Assembly: GCF_030730865.1 (NCBI RefSeq)
Contig: NZ_JAVALZ010000003.1
Span: 1-64,000, forward strand
Length of the DNA: 64,000 nucleotides
Source of the DNA: Uliginosibacterium sp. 31-16
GTDB taxonomy: Bacteria > Pseudomonadota > Gammaproteobacteria > Burkholderiales > Rhodocyclaceae
Reading direction: 5' to 3'
Position numbers and translations under genes: made by a program. Shown in pieces: positions 6,716 to 15,964 of the stretch (positions are counted from its first letter, which is position 1; every line of letters starts with the position of its first letter). The notes under the pieces are model-generated. The model did no database searches, had not been told where the DNA came from, and saw nothing but the letters and a program-made list of their open reading frames with translations.

Positions 6716-9700
6716 TCTACCTGCGACGCTTCGTGCTGGGATGTCTGCTGAGCCTCGTGCTCGGCAGCGCACCGCTGTGGGCGGCGATCAGTGTTTATCC
6801 TGGCGTAGCCGAGAACCTCACCGGCAACGGCAGCGTCACGCCGTCGCCTTCCGGCAGCGCTCTCAGCGGAGATGTGCTGATCGCCCAGATCGTGACCAAA
6901 GCGGCGGCAAGCATCACTGCGCCGAGCGGCTGGACACAGGTGAACAGCGCGAGTACGAGCCAGAACGGCGTCCAGCAACGCATCTATTACCTGAACCTCG
7001 GTTCGGCGCCGGCTGCCAGTTATACGTGGATTATTGCCGGTAACTCCGCCAACAGCACGGCTGCCGTGATTTATGCCGTGCGTGGGGCGGAAACCGCCAA
7101 TTGCGGCACAGCCAGCACGACCAACTGCGCGGGCAGCCTTCAAAGTGGTGGAGGCAATCAGATCATTGCGCCAAACATTCAGTCTCAACCACCGACCTAC
7201 CCGGCGGGCAGCCTGCGTATGGCTTTCTTTGCCTCGAATGATGGCAGCACTTCCATTTCGCCCAACAATGAAGGCGGATCGACCGACGGGGTTTATTACC
7301 GTCCGGGAGCCGGTTCAACCGGCGTCGGCATACATGCCAGCTATTACTTGCTCACTTCCGATTCCAATGGTGGTCAGCAAACCGCCTCCCTTGGAGGAAA
7401 CGAGGGCAATATCGGCAGCACCTTCATCCTCAAGGCCATGTCTGCGCCAGTCCTGACCTGCGTCAGCGACAACTTCAACCGCAGTACCGGACTGGGCAGC
7501 GATTGGGTGACGGCCCGCATCTCTGGCAATTTCACGCCAGCAGTGGTCAGCAACCGCTTGCGTCTGACCGACACTGCCGTCAATGAGTCAACGGCCGTCA
7601 GCTTTCAGCGCCTGTTCCCGGGAGCCGGCAACTATATCCAGCTGACTTTCAAGTATTACGGTTACGGAGGTTCGACCGCTGACGGCATCGCCATGATCCT
7701 CTCCGACAGCAGCGTCACGCCACAGCCAGGAGGTTTTGGTGGTTCGATGGGTTATGCGCCCAAAGGAGCTACTCCGGGCTTTGCCGGCGGCTGGCTGGGG
7801 GTGGGGCTGGATGAGTATGGCAATTTTTCCAACAGTACCGACAGTGGCGCTTGTGCCCCCGGGGTTACGTCCTGTGCGACGGGGCGTGTTCAGCAATCGG
7901 TAGGTATTCGTGGTTCGGCTTCGACCTATTACTGGCTCGCCGGGACCAGTACTTTGAGTCCGACGGTGAGCAACAGTACCGGTCATCTCTACCGCGTGAC
8001 GGTGGACTCCCGGATTTCCGGGCGGGCCATGCTGAGTGTGGAGCGGGATACGAGTGGAGCGGGGACCAGCTACACGACCTTGATCAACGCCTTCAACGCT
8101 GCTGCCGCCAGTGGTCAGGCAGCGATTCCGGCGAACTTCATCCTGTCGCTGACCGGCTCTACCGGGACATCCACGAACAATCACGAAATCGATGATCTGC
8201 AGGTTTGTGCCCAGAGCATGAACCCGATGACGCCGCAGATCGACCACTATCGTTTTACTGTGACAACCACACCGCTGACCTGCACCCCGGCCAGCGTGAC
8301 CGTAACCGCCTGCATGGATGCTGCGTGCTCGACGACCTACAACGGCAACGTGACTGCCACGCTCACGCCCACCGGCTGGGTCGGTGGCGATACCCAGACT
8401 TTCGCCGGTAGTGGCGCCAGTCTGAACCTGTCGAAAACCACTGCCGGAACCTATACGCTGGGGGTGAGCGGTTCGACTCCGCAAGTCAAGGCATTCAGTG
8501 CCTCACTGTGCTCGATCAATGGCAGTGCGTATTCAAGCAATTGCGCGCTGACCTTTGCTGACGCCGGCCTGCTGTACACCGTACCGGCACAGACTTCCGG
8601 AGTGACATCGGCATCTGTTACCGTCACCGCGGCGAAGACCGACGACGTCACGAGAAAATGTGTGCCAGCCTTCACCGGCAGCAGAAACATCAAGTTCTGG
8701 TCGAGCTATGTCAGCCCTGACAGTGCTGCGATCACCGGTACGCCACAGATCACGCTGAACTCGAGCGTGCTGTCGACCAGCGCAGCCAGCCCCACTACAG
8801 TGCCCCTGACGTTTGATGCGGGTGGGCAATCGAGCTTTACGCTGCGCTATCCCGATGCCGGACAGATCTCCTTGAATGCGCGCTACGACGGCAGTGTAGC
8901 GACTGTTGATAGCGGGCTGGTGATGCCTGGCGGCAGTACGTTCCCGGTGGTGCCTTTTGCGCTGTGTGTCGATAGTCCGGATGCCAGCTGGAACTGTAGT
9001 GCCACAACCCAGGCGCTGGCCGCGAGCTGCAGCAGATTCACTTCTGCCGGAACGGGGTTCAATCTGCGTGTGACGGGCAAGGCCTATGGTAGCGGGGCGG
9101 ATAGCTGTAGTTACCCGAGTACGCCCAACTACAAGCAGAGCAGCATTCCCCTCAGCTCCAGCGTGTTTGCTCCCAGCCCCGGCATGGATGGCGCTTTGAG
9201 CGTGGCAAGCATCAACATCGTCAGCAATGGCACAGCGACAGTCAGTACCAGCGAAACAGAGGTGGGTGTATTCAATATCGTCGCCACGCCTGCGGCGGGA
9301 AACTATTTTTCTCAGACCGTGCCGGCAGGTAGCGGCCGCTTCGGGCGCTTCACGCCAGCAGGGTTCACGGTCGGTGGCACGCTGACCAATCGCAGCGATA
9401 TCGCCGCCTGCAATGCGGTTCCGGCGGACAACACCTTCACCTATCTGGGCGAGCCGATGAGCGCGACGGTAACCCTGAATGCCGTGAATGCGGCGGGTAC
9501 CATTACTAAGAACTACGTCGGCAACTTTGCCCGCCTGAATCTCGCTCCTGTATCCAGCATGGGTAGCAATGGTCTGGCCTTCGGAGCGCAGAGCGGAGCA
9601 ACATTGCTCAATTCACGCCTTACCGCGAGCTGCACGAATTGCCCGGCGTTCAGCGACGGAAGTACGACTCTGAGTACCAGACTGATTGTTCAGCGGGCCA

Positions 9701-10350
9701 GCGGCAGCGCGGTCGACGCTCCCTTTGATCCGGCCCGCATCGGTCTGACCATCAGTGATGCCGACAGTGTTGCCGTTCGCAGCCCCGACTACGACTGGGA
9801 TCTGAGCGGGACCAGTGAAGGCACGCTTCTGGGCACGACCAAGCTGTATTTCGGCCGCATGCGAGTGGAAAATGCCTACGGTTCTCCCTTGCTCAGCCTG
9901 CGTGTTCCGGCACGGGCGCAGATCTGGAATGGCACGACCTTCGTGAAGAATCTGGCCGACAGTTGCACGCCGCTCACTGTGCCCGCAAGTACGGCGGTTA
10001 CCACTGCGACGGCGCCTGCGCTGTACTGCGCAGGAGGCGTTGGACTTTATGGTGGTTTGAGCGGTGTGAATGGCAGCGTCAGCGGCGGAGCGCTTTTGAA
10101 TGGTGAGGCCAGCACTTCCGGGAATCCGGGCATCCTGTTGTCCAAACCGTCGAATAGCGGAGGCGGTTACCTTGATCTCGTGCTTTCAGTTCCGGACTAT
10201 CTGAAGTACAACTGGGATGGAGTGGATCAGGCTCTGCCTGCCTGCAGTACGCCGGGGGACGGTTATCTGCATGACGACAATCCGCGTGCCCGGATCCGTT
10301 TCGGTACGCGACGCAACGACAACATCATCTACTTGCGGGAGGTCTACTGA
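6712..10350 (+). CDS. mshQ: MshQ-like giant pilus-associated protein with lectin-type domain
   Basis: A 1212-residue exported protein with a signal peptide of about 24 residues ending ...LGSAPLWA. An N-terminal beta-rich region is followed at about residues 250-500 by an L-type-lectin-like domain (DNFNRSTGLGSDW, TADGIAMILSD, GWLGVGLDEYGNFSN). The C-terminal 650 residues, rich in Ser, Thr, Ala and paired Cys, match the conserved MshQ/DUF6701 region (ends NIIYLREVY). The role in MSHA systems is not established; a tip or surface adhesin is plausible. The ATG at 6712 overlaps the mshP stop, and the stop overlaps the start of mshI. Confidence 0.85.
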   Translation: MIYLRRFVLGCLLSLVLGSAPLWAAISVYPGVAENLTGNGSVTPSPSGSALSGDVLIAQIVTKAAASITAPSGWTQVNSASTSQNGVQQRIYYLNLGSAPAASYTWIIAGNSANSTAAVIYAVRGAETANCGTASTTNCAGSLQSGGGNQIIAPNIQSQPPTYPAGSLRMAFFASNDGSTSISPNNEGGSTDGVYYRPGAGSTGVGIHASYYLLTSDSNGGQQTASLGGNEGNIGSTFILKAMSAPVLTCVSDNFNRSTGLGSDWVTARISGNFTPAVVSNRLRLTDTAVNESTAVSFQRLFPGAGNYIQLTFKYYGYGGSTADGIAMILSDSSVTPQPGGFGGSMGYAPKGATPGFAGGWLGVGLDEYGNFSNSTDSGACAPGVTSCATGRVQQSVGIRGSASTYYWLAGTSTLSPTVSNSTGHLYRVTVDSRISGRAMLSVERDTSGAGTSYTTLINAFNAAAASGQAAIPANFILSLTGSTGTSTNNHEIDDLQVCAQSMNPMTPQIDHYRFTVTTTPLTCTPASVTVTACMDAACSTTYNGNVTATLTPTGWVGGDTQTFAGSGASLNLSKTTAGTYTLGVSGSTPQVKAFSASLCSINGSAYSSNCALTFADAGLLYTVPAQTSGVTSASVTVTAAKTDDVTRKCVPAFTGSRNIKFWSSYVSPDSAAITGTPQITLNSSVLSTSAASPTTVPLTFDAGGQSSFTLRYPDAGQISLNARYDGSVATVDSGLVMPGGSTFPVVPFALCVDSPDASWNCSATTQALAASCSRFTSAGTGFNLRVTGKAYGSGADSCSYPSTPNYKQSSIPLSSSVFAPSPGMDGALSVASINIVSNGTATVSTSETEVGVFNIVATPAAGNYFSQTVPAGSGRFGRFTPAGFTVGGTLTNRSDIAACNAVPADNTFTYLGEPMSATVTLNAVNAAGTITKNYVGNFARLNLAPVSSMGSNGLAFGAQSGATLLNSRLTASCTNCPAFSDGSTTLSTRLIVQRASGSAVDAPFDPARIGLTISDADSVAVRSPDYDWDLSGTSEGTLLGTTKLYFGRMRVENAYGSPLLSLRVPARAQIWNGTTFVKNLADSCTPLTVPASTAVTTATAPALYCAGGVGLYGGLSGVNGSVSGGALLNGEASTSGNPGILLSKPSNSGGGYLDLVLSVPDYLKYNWDGVDQALPACSTPGDGYLHDDNPRARIRFGTRRNDNIIYLREVY

Positions 10351-11342
10351 TGCTTGCCGCGAAAGAAAAGGAAAATGGTCGTTACATGAAGCTCGGAAAG
10401 CTTTTCGGCCGCAGCCGCCGATCCAGCCAGTCTCCGGTGAACCTGGCAAGCCTGCCGGGGTGCGCGGTGGCCGTGCAACTGGCGGCTGTTTCTGCCGGTG
10501 ACAAACCCCGGCTGAGTCTGGCGCGTTACCTTGCGAGCAATGCTGCGCCAGGAGTGCGACTGGATCAGATGGTCCGCGAGGTGCGGCTCAAGGACGCAGA
10601 CCTGAACATCCTGCTCGACGGGATGGATTACCAGTTCCTGCAGATCGAGCTTCCTTCCGTACCGGAAGAGGAGTTGCGTACCGCCGTGCGCTGGCAGGTG
10701 AAAGACATGCTGCGGCATCCTCTGGATGCGACGACGCTGGATGTGCTGCCGCCACCCGATGGTGGCGTGGCGGGCGGACGGCGCCTGAGCGGCTATGCAG
10801 TTGCAGCGGCAGACAATCTGATACGCGAACGCATGCTGCAATTTCGTGCTTATGACTCGGATGTCGCCGTGATTGATGTGCCGGAAATGGCCCAGCGCAA
10901 TCTGGCCGACAGCCTGGAGGAGTCAGGCCGGGCGACTGCGGTCTTGTCAGTCACTCCTTCGGGTTGCCTGCTGACGGCGAGTCGTGCGGGGGAGTTGTAT
11001 TTCACCCGCAATTTCGAGTTGTCTACGCAGAATCTTGCCGCTGCTCCGTTGCCACGACGTGATCAGTTTGATCGCCTCGTACTTGAATTGCAGCGTTCGC
11101 TTGATGTGCTGGAGCATCAGCTCTCGTTCCTGTCGGTGTCGGCGCTGTGGATTGCTCCGTTTGCGCATAGCGAGGAGTTGTTGAGTCTGTTGATCGAAAC
11201 ACTGTACGTGCCGGTCAAGGTCATCAACCTGGCCGATATCTTCGACTGCAGCTACTGTCCCTTGCCTGCAGAACCGGATCAGCAGGCTGCGCTGGTGCAT
11301 GTTCTGGGCATGGCGTTGCGTGGTGTGGAGATGGCGTCATGA
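10350..11342 (+). CDS. mshI: Pilus assembly protein MshI (PilM-like)
   Basis: A 330-residue, mostly soluble protein resembling the actin-like PilM/MshI proteins that line the cytoplasmic face of the pilus alignment complex. Visible blocks are YQFLQIELPSVPEEELRTAVRWQVKD and the C-terminal LVHVLGMALRG. The ATG at 10350 shares a base with the mshQ stop and has GGGAGG 7 bases upstream; a second ATG at 10386 has a poorer site. It overlaps the next gene by four bases (ATGA). Confidence 0.82.
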   Translation: MLAAKEKENGRYMKLGKLFGRSRRSSQSPVNLASLPGCAVAVQLAAVSAGDKPRLSLARYLASNAAPGVRLDQMVREVRLKDADLNILLDGMDYQFLQIELPSVPEEELRTAVRWQVKDMLRHPLDATTLDVLPPPDGGVAGGRRLSGYAVAAADNLIRERMLQFRAYDSDVAVIDVPEMAQRNLADSLEESGRATAVLSVTPSGCLLTASRAGELYFTRNFELSTQNLAAAPLPRRDQFDRLVLELQRSLDVLEHQLSFLSVSALWIAPFAHSEELLSLLIETLYVPVKVINLADIFDCSYCPLPAEPDQQAALVHVLGMALRGVEMAS

Positions 11343-11980
11343 AACGGCAGATCAATCTCGTCAATCCGGCCCTGCTGCCACCCAAACCATTCTTCCAGTT
11401 CAGAAGCATGATGCTGGCGCTGGGTGTGCTGGCGGCAGGCTTGCTGCTGCTCGGGACATTCATGCTGTCGCGGCTGGGGGCTTACGAGGCCGCTGCCGCG
11501 CAGGCGCAGGAGCGCCTGCTGGCCAAGCAGGAGCAGATGAAGCAGCAGGAGAAGGTACTGGTCAGGCGGCAGCCAGACCCGCAAGTCGCTACGCGTCTGG
11601 AGGGTTTGCGCACCGAGCAGGAGGACTTGCAGCGCATCGATCAGGCGCTGCAGGCCGATGGTTTACCGGGGCAGGGTACCGACAAGGCCGCGAATGCGTC
11701 GGCATATCTGTATGAGCTGGCGCGTCAGCCTCTGCCGAATGTATGGCTGACGGATATCCAGCTGCGCGGCAAGGACATCTCGCTGCAAGGCATGGCGAGC
11801 AATGCGGCTGCGATTCCTGCCACACTGAGTTTGCTGAACCGCCTGCCGGCATTTCAGGGGCAGAACTTTGCTGCCTTCGAGGCCGGACGCAAATCGCTCA
11901 CCACGGCAGATCCGGCCAAACCGGTTGAGGTGTTGAGTTTCCGGTTGGAATCTGCTGCAGCCAGGGAGACTGTGCGATGA
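11339..11980 (+). CDS. PilN-like pilus assembly protein
   Basis: A 213-residue bitopic inner-membrane protein. The N-terminal tail MKRQINLVNPALLPPK is the typical PilN INLxP motif that docks on PilM, followed by one transmembrane helix (about 22-45), a coiled coil (about 50-105) and a small periplasmic alpha/beta domain (NVWLTDIQLRGKDISLQGMA). It is start/stop-coupled to genes on both sides. In Vibrio msh loci the equivalent is the second MshI-like gene. Confidence 0.82.
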   Translation: MKRQINLVNPALLPPKPFFQFRSMMLALGVLAAGLLLLGTFMLSRLGAYEAAAAQAQERLLAKQEQMKQQEKVLVRRQPDPQVATRLEGLRTEQEDLQRIDQALQADGLPGQGTDKAANASAYLYELARQPLPNVWLTDIQLRGKDISLQGMASNAAAIPATLSLLNRLPAFQGQNFAAFEAGRKSLTTADPAKPVEVLSFRLESAAARETVR

Positions 11981-12642
11981 AAAAAGCCTGGCTCTATTTA
12001 GCGGATCATTTCGATGCGCTCAAGCCGCGCGAGCGTGTTGCGATCTTCCTTGCACTGACGGCCATGCTGGTCGGGCTGTTCTTTGTCCTGGCCTTCAATC
12101 CGGGTTATGCCCGTTATCAGAAAGCGCGTGCCAGCCTGCAGCAGAGCGAGCAGGAGCTGCTGGCGATGAGGGCTGCCGAGCTGGGGCTGCTGCAAGGGGC
12201 AAGTGCGGATCCGGATGCCGATGCCAAACGCCAGATCAGCCGCCTCAGTGAGGAAAATGCGACGTTGCGGAGTTCGCTCGCCAGTACCCAGGCGCGTCTG
12301 GCCAGCCCCGAAAAAATGACCGGGATGCTGCACGACCTGATTGCGGCACAAAAGGAACTGGAGCTGGTTTCGCTACGCTCCATGCCACCGGAAGATTTGC
12401 TGAAGGCGGCAAGTGGAGACAAACCGGCGGCTGTAGCGGCGCAGAGTGTGTACCGCCATGGCATTGAACTGAGTGTGCGTGGCGACTATCAGGCGCTGGC
12501 CAACTATCTGCGCAAGGTCGAGAGCCTGCCCTGGAAAATTCATCTGGCGGAAATGAGCCTGAAGGTGGACAAGCACCCGCACGCCATCATGACGCTGACC
12601 CTCTACACCCTCAGTCTGGAGCGCGCATGGCTAAGTTTCTGA
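11977..12642 (+). CDS. mshJ: PilO/GspM-like pilus assembly protein MshJ
   Basis: A 221-residue protein with a short cytoplasmic N-terminus (LKPRERVAIFLAL), one transmembrane helix (about 24-45), a long coiled coil (about 48-115) and a C-terminal ferredoxin-like domain with HGIELSVRGDYQALANYLRKVESLPW. This is the PilO/GspM pattern and matches MshJ. It is expected to pair with the PilN-like protein. It overlaps the preceding gene by 4 bases and mshK by 16 bases. Confidence 0.82.
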   Translation: MKKAWLYLADHFDALKPRERVAIFLALTAMLVGLFFVLAFNPGYARYQKARASLQQSEQELLAMRAAELGLLQGASADPDADAKRQISRLSEENATLRSSLASTQARLASPEKMTGMLHDLIAAQKELELVSLRSMPPEDLLKAASGDKPAAVAAQSVYRHGIELSVRGDYQALANYLRKVESLPWKIHLAEMSLKVDKHPHAIMTLTLYTLSLERAWLSF

Positions 12643-13001
12643 GCGCCTTCCTGTTGCTCGCCGTGCTTCCTGCGGCGGCACAGACCGGGCCATTTTTTGA
12701 CCCGACCCGCCCGCCCGCGTCCGTGCTGGCGCCCCAGGCAGAGGTGACCAGCCCGCAGGAGGCTCCATTGCTGTTGCAATCCGTGCTGCTGTCCCCGCAG
12801 CGCCAGGTCGCTGTCATCAGCGGCCAGAGCGTGCTCGTGGGGCAGGCCATTCGCGGTTACCGGCTGCGCATGCTGACGAACCGTCAGGCCGAGTTGCAGG
12901 GACCGCAAGGGCGCCTGACCTTATGGCTGATTGCCCCTCTTGATTCCAATCCCTCGCCTGCCGTGGCGAAAGTGCCCCCTTCTCAGGGAGACCGAAAATA
13001 A
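12627..13001 (+). CDS. mshK: Periplasmic pilus protein MshK (PilP/GspC-HR-like)
   Basis: A 124-residue exported protein with a signal peptide ending ...PAAAQ. FFDPTRPPA and LQSVLLSPQRQVAVISGQSVLVGQ form the small beta domain seen in PilP/GspC homology regions and in MshK. It probably links the inner-membrane complex to the secretin encoded next. It overlaps mshJ and mshL. Confidence 0.8.
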   Translation: MAKFLSAFLLLAVLPAAAQTGPFFDPTRPPASVLAPQAEVTSPQEAPLLLQSVLLSPQRQVAVISGQSVLVGQAIRGYRLRMLTNRQAELQGPQGRLTLWLIAPLDSNPSPAVAKVPPSQGDRK

Positions 13002-14686
13002 TGAATACCCGAAACCTGCTCTGGCTGTTGTTGCCTCTTATGGCGGCGTGTGCGTCATCGTCCGCTCCCTACAACAAACCCAAGGATGCGATTCGCGCCG
13101 AGATGGCTGCGGCGGCGCAGGCGGCAGCATCTGCTCCGGCCCCGGCCGGCCCCGGTTCCGAGCTGTATCCATCCATGCGTCTGGACATGCCGCAGGCGGT
13201 ACAGAAGGCACTGGAGCCGCGCTTCGATCTGGTCGTCAACGATGCTCCGGCACGTCAGGTATTCCTGAGCATGGTGGCGGACACTCGTTACTCGATGCTT
13301 CTGCCCAATGATCTGGAAGGCAGCATCACCGTCAGCCTCAAGGACGTAACCTTGCCGGAAGCGCTGGCTGCCCTGCAGCAGCTCTATGGTTATGAATACC
13401 GCATCCAGGGCAATCGGGTTTTCATCCAGTCGCGCGGGCTGCAGACGCGGATCATGAAGGTCAACTACCTGAATGCGGTACGCAGGGGCGGCTCGGATAT
13501 TCGCGTGATCTCCGGCTCGGTCGGAGACTCGACGACCACGACCTCAGGCAGTCAGAGCGGTTCGACCAGCAGTAACCAGACTGCCTTCGTGACCAGCAAG
13601 ATCAGCACTACGGGGCAGAGTGATTTCTGGTCCGAACTGGCGCAGGTGGTGAAATCCATCGTGGGCGATCAGGATGGGCGCAGTGTGGTGGTCAGCCCGC
13701 AAAGTGGCGTGCTGGTGGTGCGTGCCACACCCGGCGAACTGGCGCAGGTTGAAAGCTTTCTGACGGCTTCACAACTGTCGCTTGAACGCCAGGTGATCAT
13801 CGAGGCCAAGATTGTCGAGGTGACCCTCTCCGATACGTTCCAGGCCGGCATCAACTGGGCCGCCTTTGGTGGCAACCGCATCACGGTTGGCCAGCTTACC
13901 CCGGGCAGTCGCATCACGCAGAGCGGCAGCATCACGACTGCGCCAATCTCCAGTAACCCGCTGCGGACCCTGGAGAACGCCAGTGATGCCGCTGGAGCGA
14001 TGTTCGGTGCGGTACTGCATGCTGCTGATTTCTCGGCCGTGATCAATCTGCTGGAGCAGCAGGGGCAGGTGCATGTGTTGTCCAGCCCGCGCGTGGCGAC
14101 GCTGAACAATCAGAAAGCCGTGCTCAAGGTTGGTAACGATGATTTCTTCGTGACCGAGGTCAGTACCAATTCCTCGACCAACTCGAACGGGTCTACCAAT
14201 GTCTCCCCGAAACTGACGCTGCAGCCATTTTTCTCGGGGATCTCGCTGGATGTGACACCGCAAATTGACGAAGTAGACCAGATCACCTTGCACATTCATC
14301 CGATGGTCAGCAAGGTGAAAAGCGTGACACAGGAGATCGATCTGGGCTCGCTGGGCAAATTCAAGTTGCCACTGGCCTCCAGTCAGATCAGCGAGATGGA
14401 TAGTGTGGTCAAGGCTCTGGATGGTCAGATGGTCGCGCTGGGTGGCCTGATCCGGCAAACTTCCGGCAATACCGATTCGCAAGTACCCGGTGTGGGTGAA
14501 GTGCCGCTGGTGGGCAACCTGTTCAAGCAGCAAAGTCGCGATTCCGAACGGCGGGAGCTGGTGATCCTGCTGCGCCCGACCGTGATCCAGGCCGCTTCAA
14601 GCTGGGCAGACGACATCACCCGGAGTGACACGCGTGTGCAGCGTCTGCTTGATGAACGCGGCACCTCGGGGAGCCGCGCGCGATGA
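13001..14686 (+). CDS. mshL: Outer-membrane secretin MshL (GspD/PilQ family)
   Basis: A 561-residue secretin that should form the outer-membrane pore for the pilus. A lipobox LMAAC puts the lipid on C17. N-terminal N-domains (about 55-150, with SMRLDMPQAVQKALEPR and a STN-like VFLSMVADTRYSMLLPNDL) are followed by a Ser/Thr-rich linker (about 165-195) and the secretin core (about 255-550) with RQVIIEAKIVEVTLSD, VHVLSSPRVATLNNQKAVLKVG, VALGGLIRQ and GEVPLVGNLFKQQ. Its stop overlaps the next start. Confidence 0.93.
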   Translation: MNTRNLLWLLLPLMAACASSSAPYNKPKDAIRAEMAAAAQAAASAPAPAGPGSELYPSMRLDMPQAVQKALEPRFDLVVNDAPARQVFLSMVADTRYSMLLPNDLEGSITVSLKDVTLPEALAALQQLYGYEYRIQGNRVFIQSRGLQTRIMKVNYLNAVRRGGSDIRVISGSVGDSTTTTSGSQSGSTSSNQTAFVTSKISTTGQSDFWSELAQVVKSIVGDQDGRSVVVSPQSGVLVVRATPGELAQVESFLTASQLSLERQVIIEAKIVEVTLSDTFQAGINWAAFGGNRITVGQLTPGSRITQSGSITTAPISSNPLRTLENASDAAGAMFGAVLHAADFSAVINLLEQQGQVHVLSSPRVATLNNQKAVLKVGNDDFFVTEVSTNSSTNSNGSTNVSPKLTLQPFFSGISLDVTPQIDEVDQITLHIHPMVSKVKSVTQEIDLGSLGKFKLPLASSQISEMDSVVKALDGQMVALGGLIRQTSGNTDSQVPGVGEVPLVGNLFKQQSRDSERRELVILLRPTVIQAASSWADDITRSDTRVQRLLDERGTSGSRAR

Positions 14687-15438
14687 GCTTCTTCAGCCAT
14701 GTCGCCCTGAAAGCCTTGCTGCTGGCCAGTTTACAGGTTGGCATCGCGCAGGCTCAGACCCCGCCTGCCTCTGCGACAGACGAGAAGGTTCAGGCTCCAG
14801 CGTCTGCCAAAACCAGAAAAGCTCGCAATCAGCAACGTGTGCGTCTGCCCCAGACGCCGGCCATAGCACCGGTAGGCGATATTCATGAACAGGTGCTTGC
14901 CCGCCTGCGCAATGGCCGGGTCAGCGAAGCTCACGCCTTGCTGCGCGAGCGTTTGCGTGTTGCCCCGCAGGATCTTGTTGCCTGTCGCTTGCTGGCGTCC
15001 CTGTTGCTGGATAGCGGGCAGCAACATGAAGCGATTCAGGTGCTGGCTGCAGGTCAGGCACAAGCTCCGCAGAGCACGGATATCGCCCAGGCGCTGGCGC
15101 GCCTGCAAGCAGGACAGGGGCAGTATGGTGCTGCCGTGCAGACGCTGGAACGCAGCATTACGCATGCACAGCAGAACGCAGAGTATCTTGCCTTCATGGC
15201 AGTCTTGACGGCACAGGCAGGGCAACCGGGGCAGGCGATATCGCTGTATCAGCAAGCCCTGCAGCTCTTGCCGGAGCAGGGAAGCTGGTGGCTGGCGCTG
15301 GCGGCAGCACAGCAAGCCAGCCAGGACAGGGCCGGCGCGCGCAACAGCTACGAAATGGCGCTCAACACGGTTCTGGACGACGGGCAGCGTCTGCAGGCAC
15401 GCCGTGGTTTGCGACAGTTGACGCCCACGTTGCCTTGA
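14683..15438 (+). CDS. mshN: TPR protein MshN
   Basis: A 251-residue protein with a hydrophobic N-terminal signal or anchor (about 8-25) and a linker rich in Pro/Ala/Lys, then at least four tetratricopeptide-type repeats from about residue 70 (LLRERLRVAPQDLVACRLLASLLLDSG, GAAVQTLERSITHAQQNAEYLAFMAVL, ISLYQQALQLLPEQGSWWLALAAAQQA). MshN in other MSHA loci has this build. It is the last gene of the operon. In Vibrio mshM precedes mshN; here mshL abuts it directly. Confidence 0.82.
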   Translation: MSFFSHVALKALLLASLQVGIAQAQTPPASATDEKVQAPASAKTRKARNQQRVRLPQTPAIAPVGDIHEQVLARLRNGRVSEAHALLRERLRVAPQDLVACRLLASLLLDSGQQHEAIQVLAAGQAQAPQSTDIAQALARLQAGQGQYGAAVQTLERSITHAQQNAEYLAFMAVLTAQAGQPGQAISLYQQALQLLPEQGSWWLALAAAQQASQDRAGARNSYEMALNTVLDDGQRLQARRGLRQLTPTLP

Positions 15439-15569
15439 TCTCGATTAAAGCGGACTTATACCAATAGCAAAAACTCGAATTGGTCAGGCTATGTCTGAAG
15501 GCATAGGATTCGGTCAAGCACTCGGTTTGAGTGTCTCACCCCCAAAACCAGACACAGAGAGGCTGAATC

Positions 15570-15755
15570 ATGGTACCCACCTTTGGATTGTTCGAATTCG
15601 AATCCGCGCGCAAGGCTTTTGTTAGCCTGGAAGATCAGGAACGCTCCGGCTATCTGTCCGAAGTCGTGCTGCAAAGCACCGAGTTTGGCGCCGGCAACCG
15701 GAACGAAAGCGAAGCCAGCAAGATCGCTGCGCAGTCGCTGTTCAATATGTTCTGA
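15570..15755 (+). CDS. Small conserved-looking protein of unknown function
   Basis: A 61-residue acidic protein with no signal peptide or membrane segment. AGAGAGG lies about 7 bases before the ATG, and a clean terminator starts 18 bases after the stop, so it looks like a real monocistronic gene. The chain is rich in Glu, Ser and Phe (FGLFEFESARKAFVSLEDQE). I do not recognise it. Confidence 0.6.
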   Translation: MVPTFGLFEFESARKAFVSLEDQERSGYLSEVVLQSTEFGAGNRNESEASKIAAQSLFNMF

Positions 15756-15772
15756 GCCTGTTGCAATCGTCG

Positions 15773-15801
15773 AAAAGCCCGCTCGCAGCGGGCTTTTTTT
15801 A
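15773..15801 (+). terminator. Rho-independent terminator
   Basis: AGCCCGCT (15776-15783) pairs with AGCGGGCT (15787-15794) around CGC, extended by AAA/TTT and followed by a run of seven T. It ends the small gene at 15570-15755. Confidence 0.92.
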
Positions 15802-15964
15802 TTGCCGATCATCACGCAAGGCCGACTTTTCCTGCCGTGCAGCGAAAAAAACCGCGGCAGTCATCAATCTGGCTGCCAACACGGCGAAGTTCCGATCTAT
15901 ACTCAGCGCACCGTTGCAGGCGCTTCATTTCATTTTCACTTCCACTTTCCAAGAGGAGATTTGC

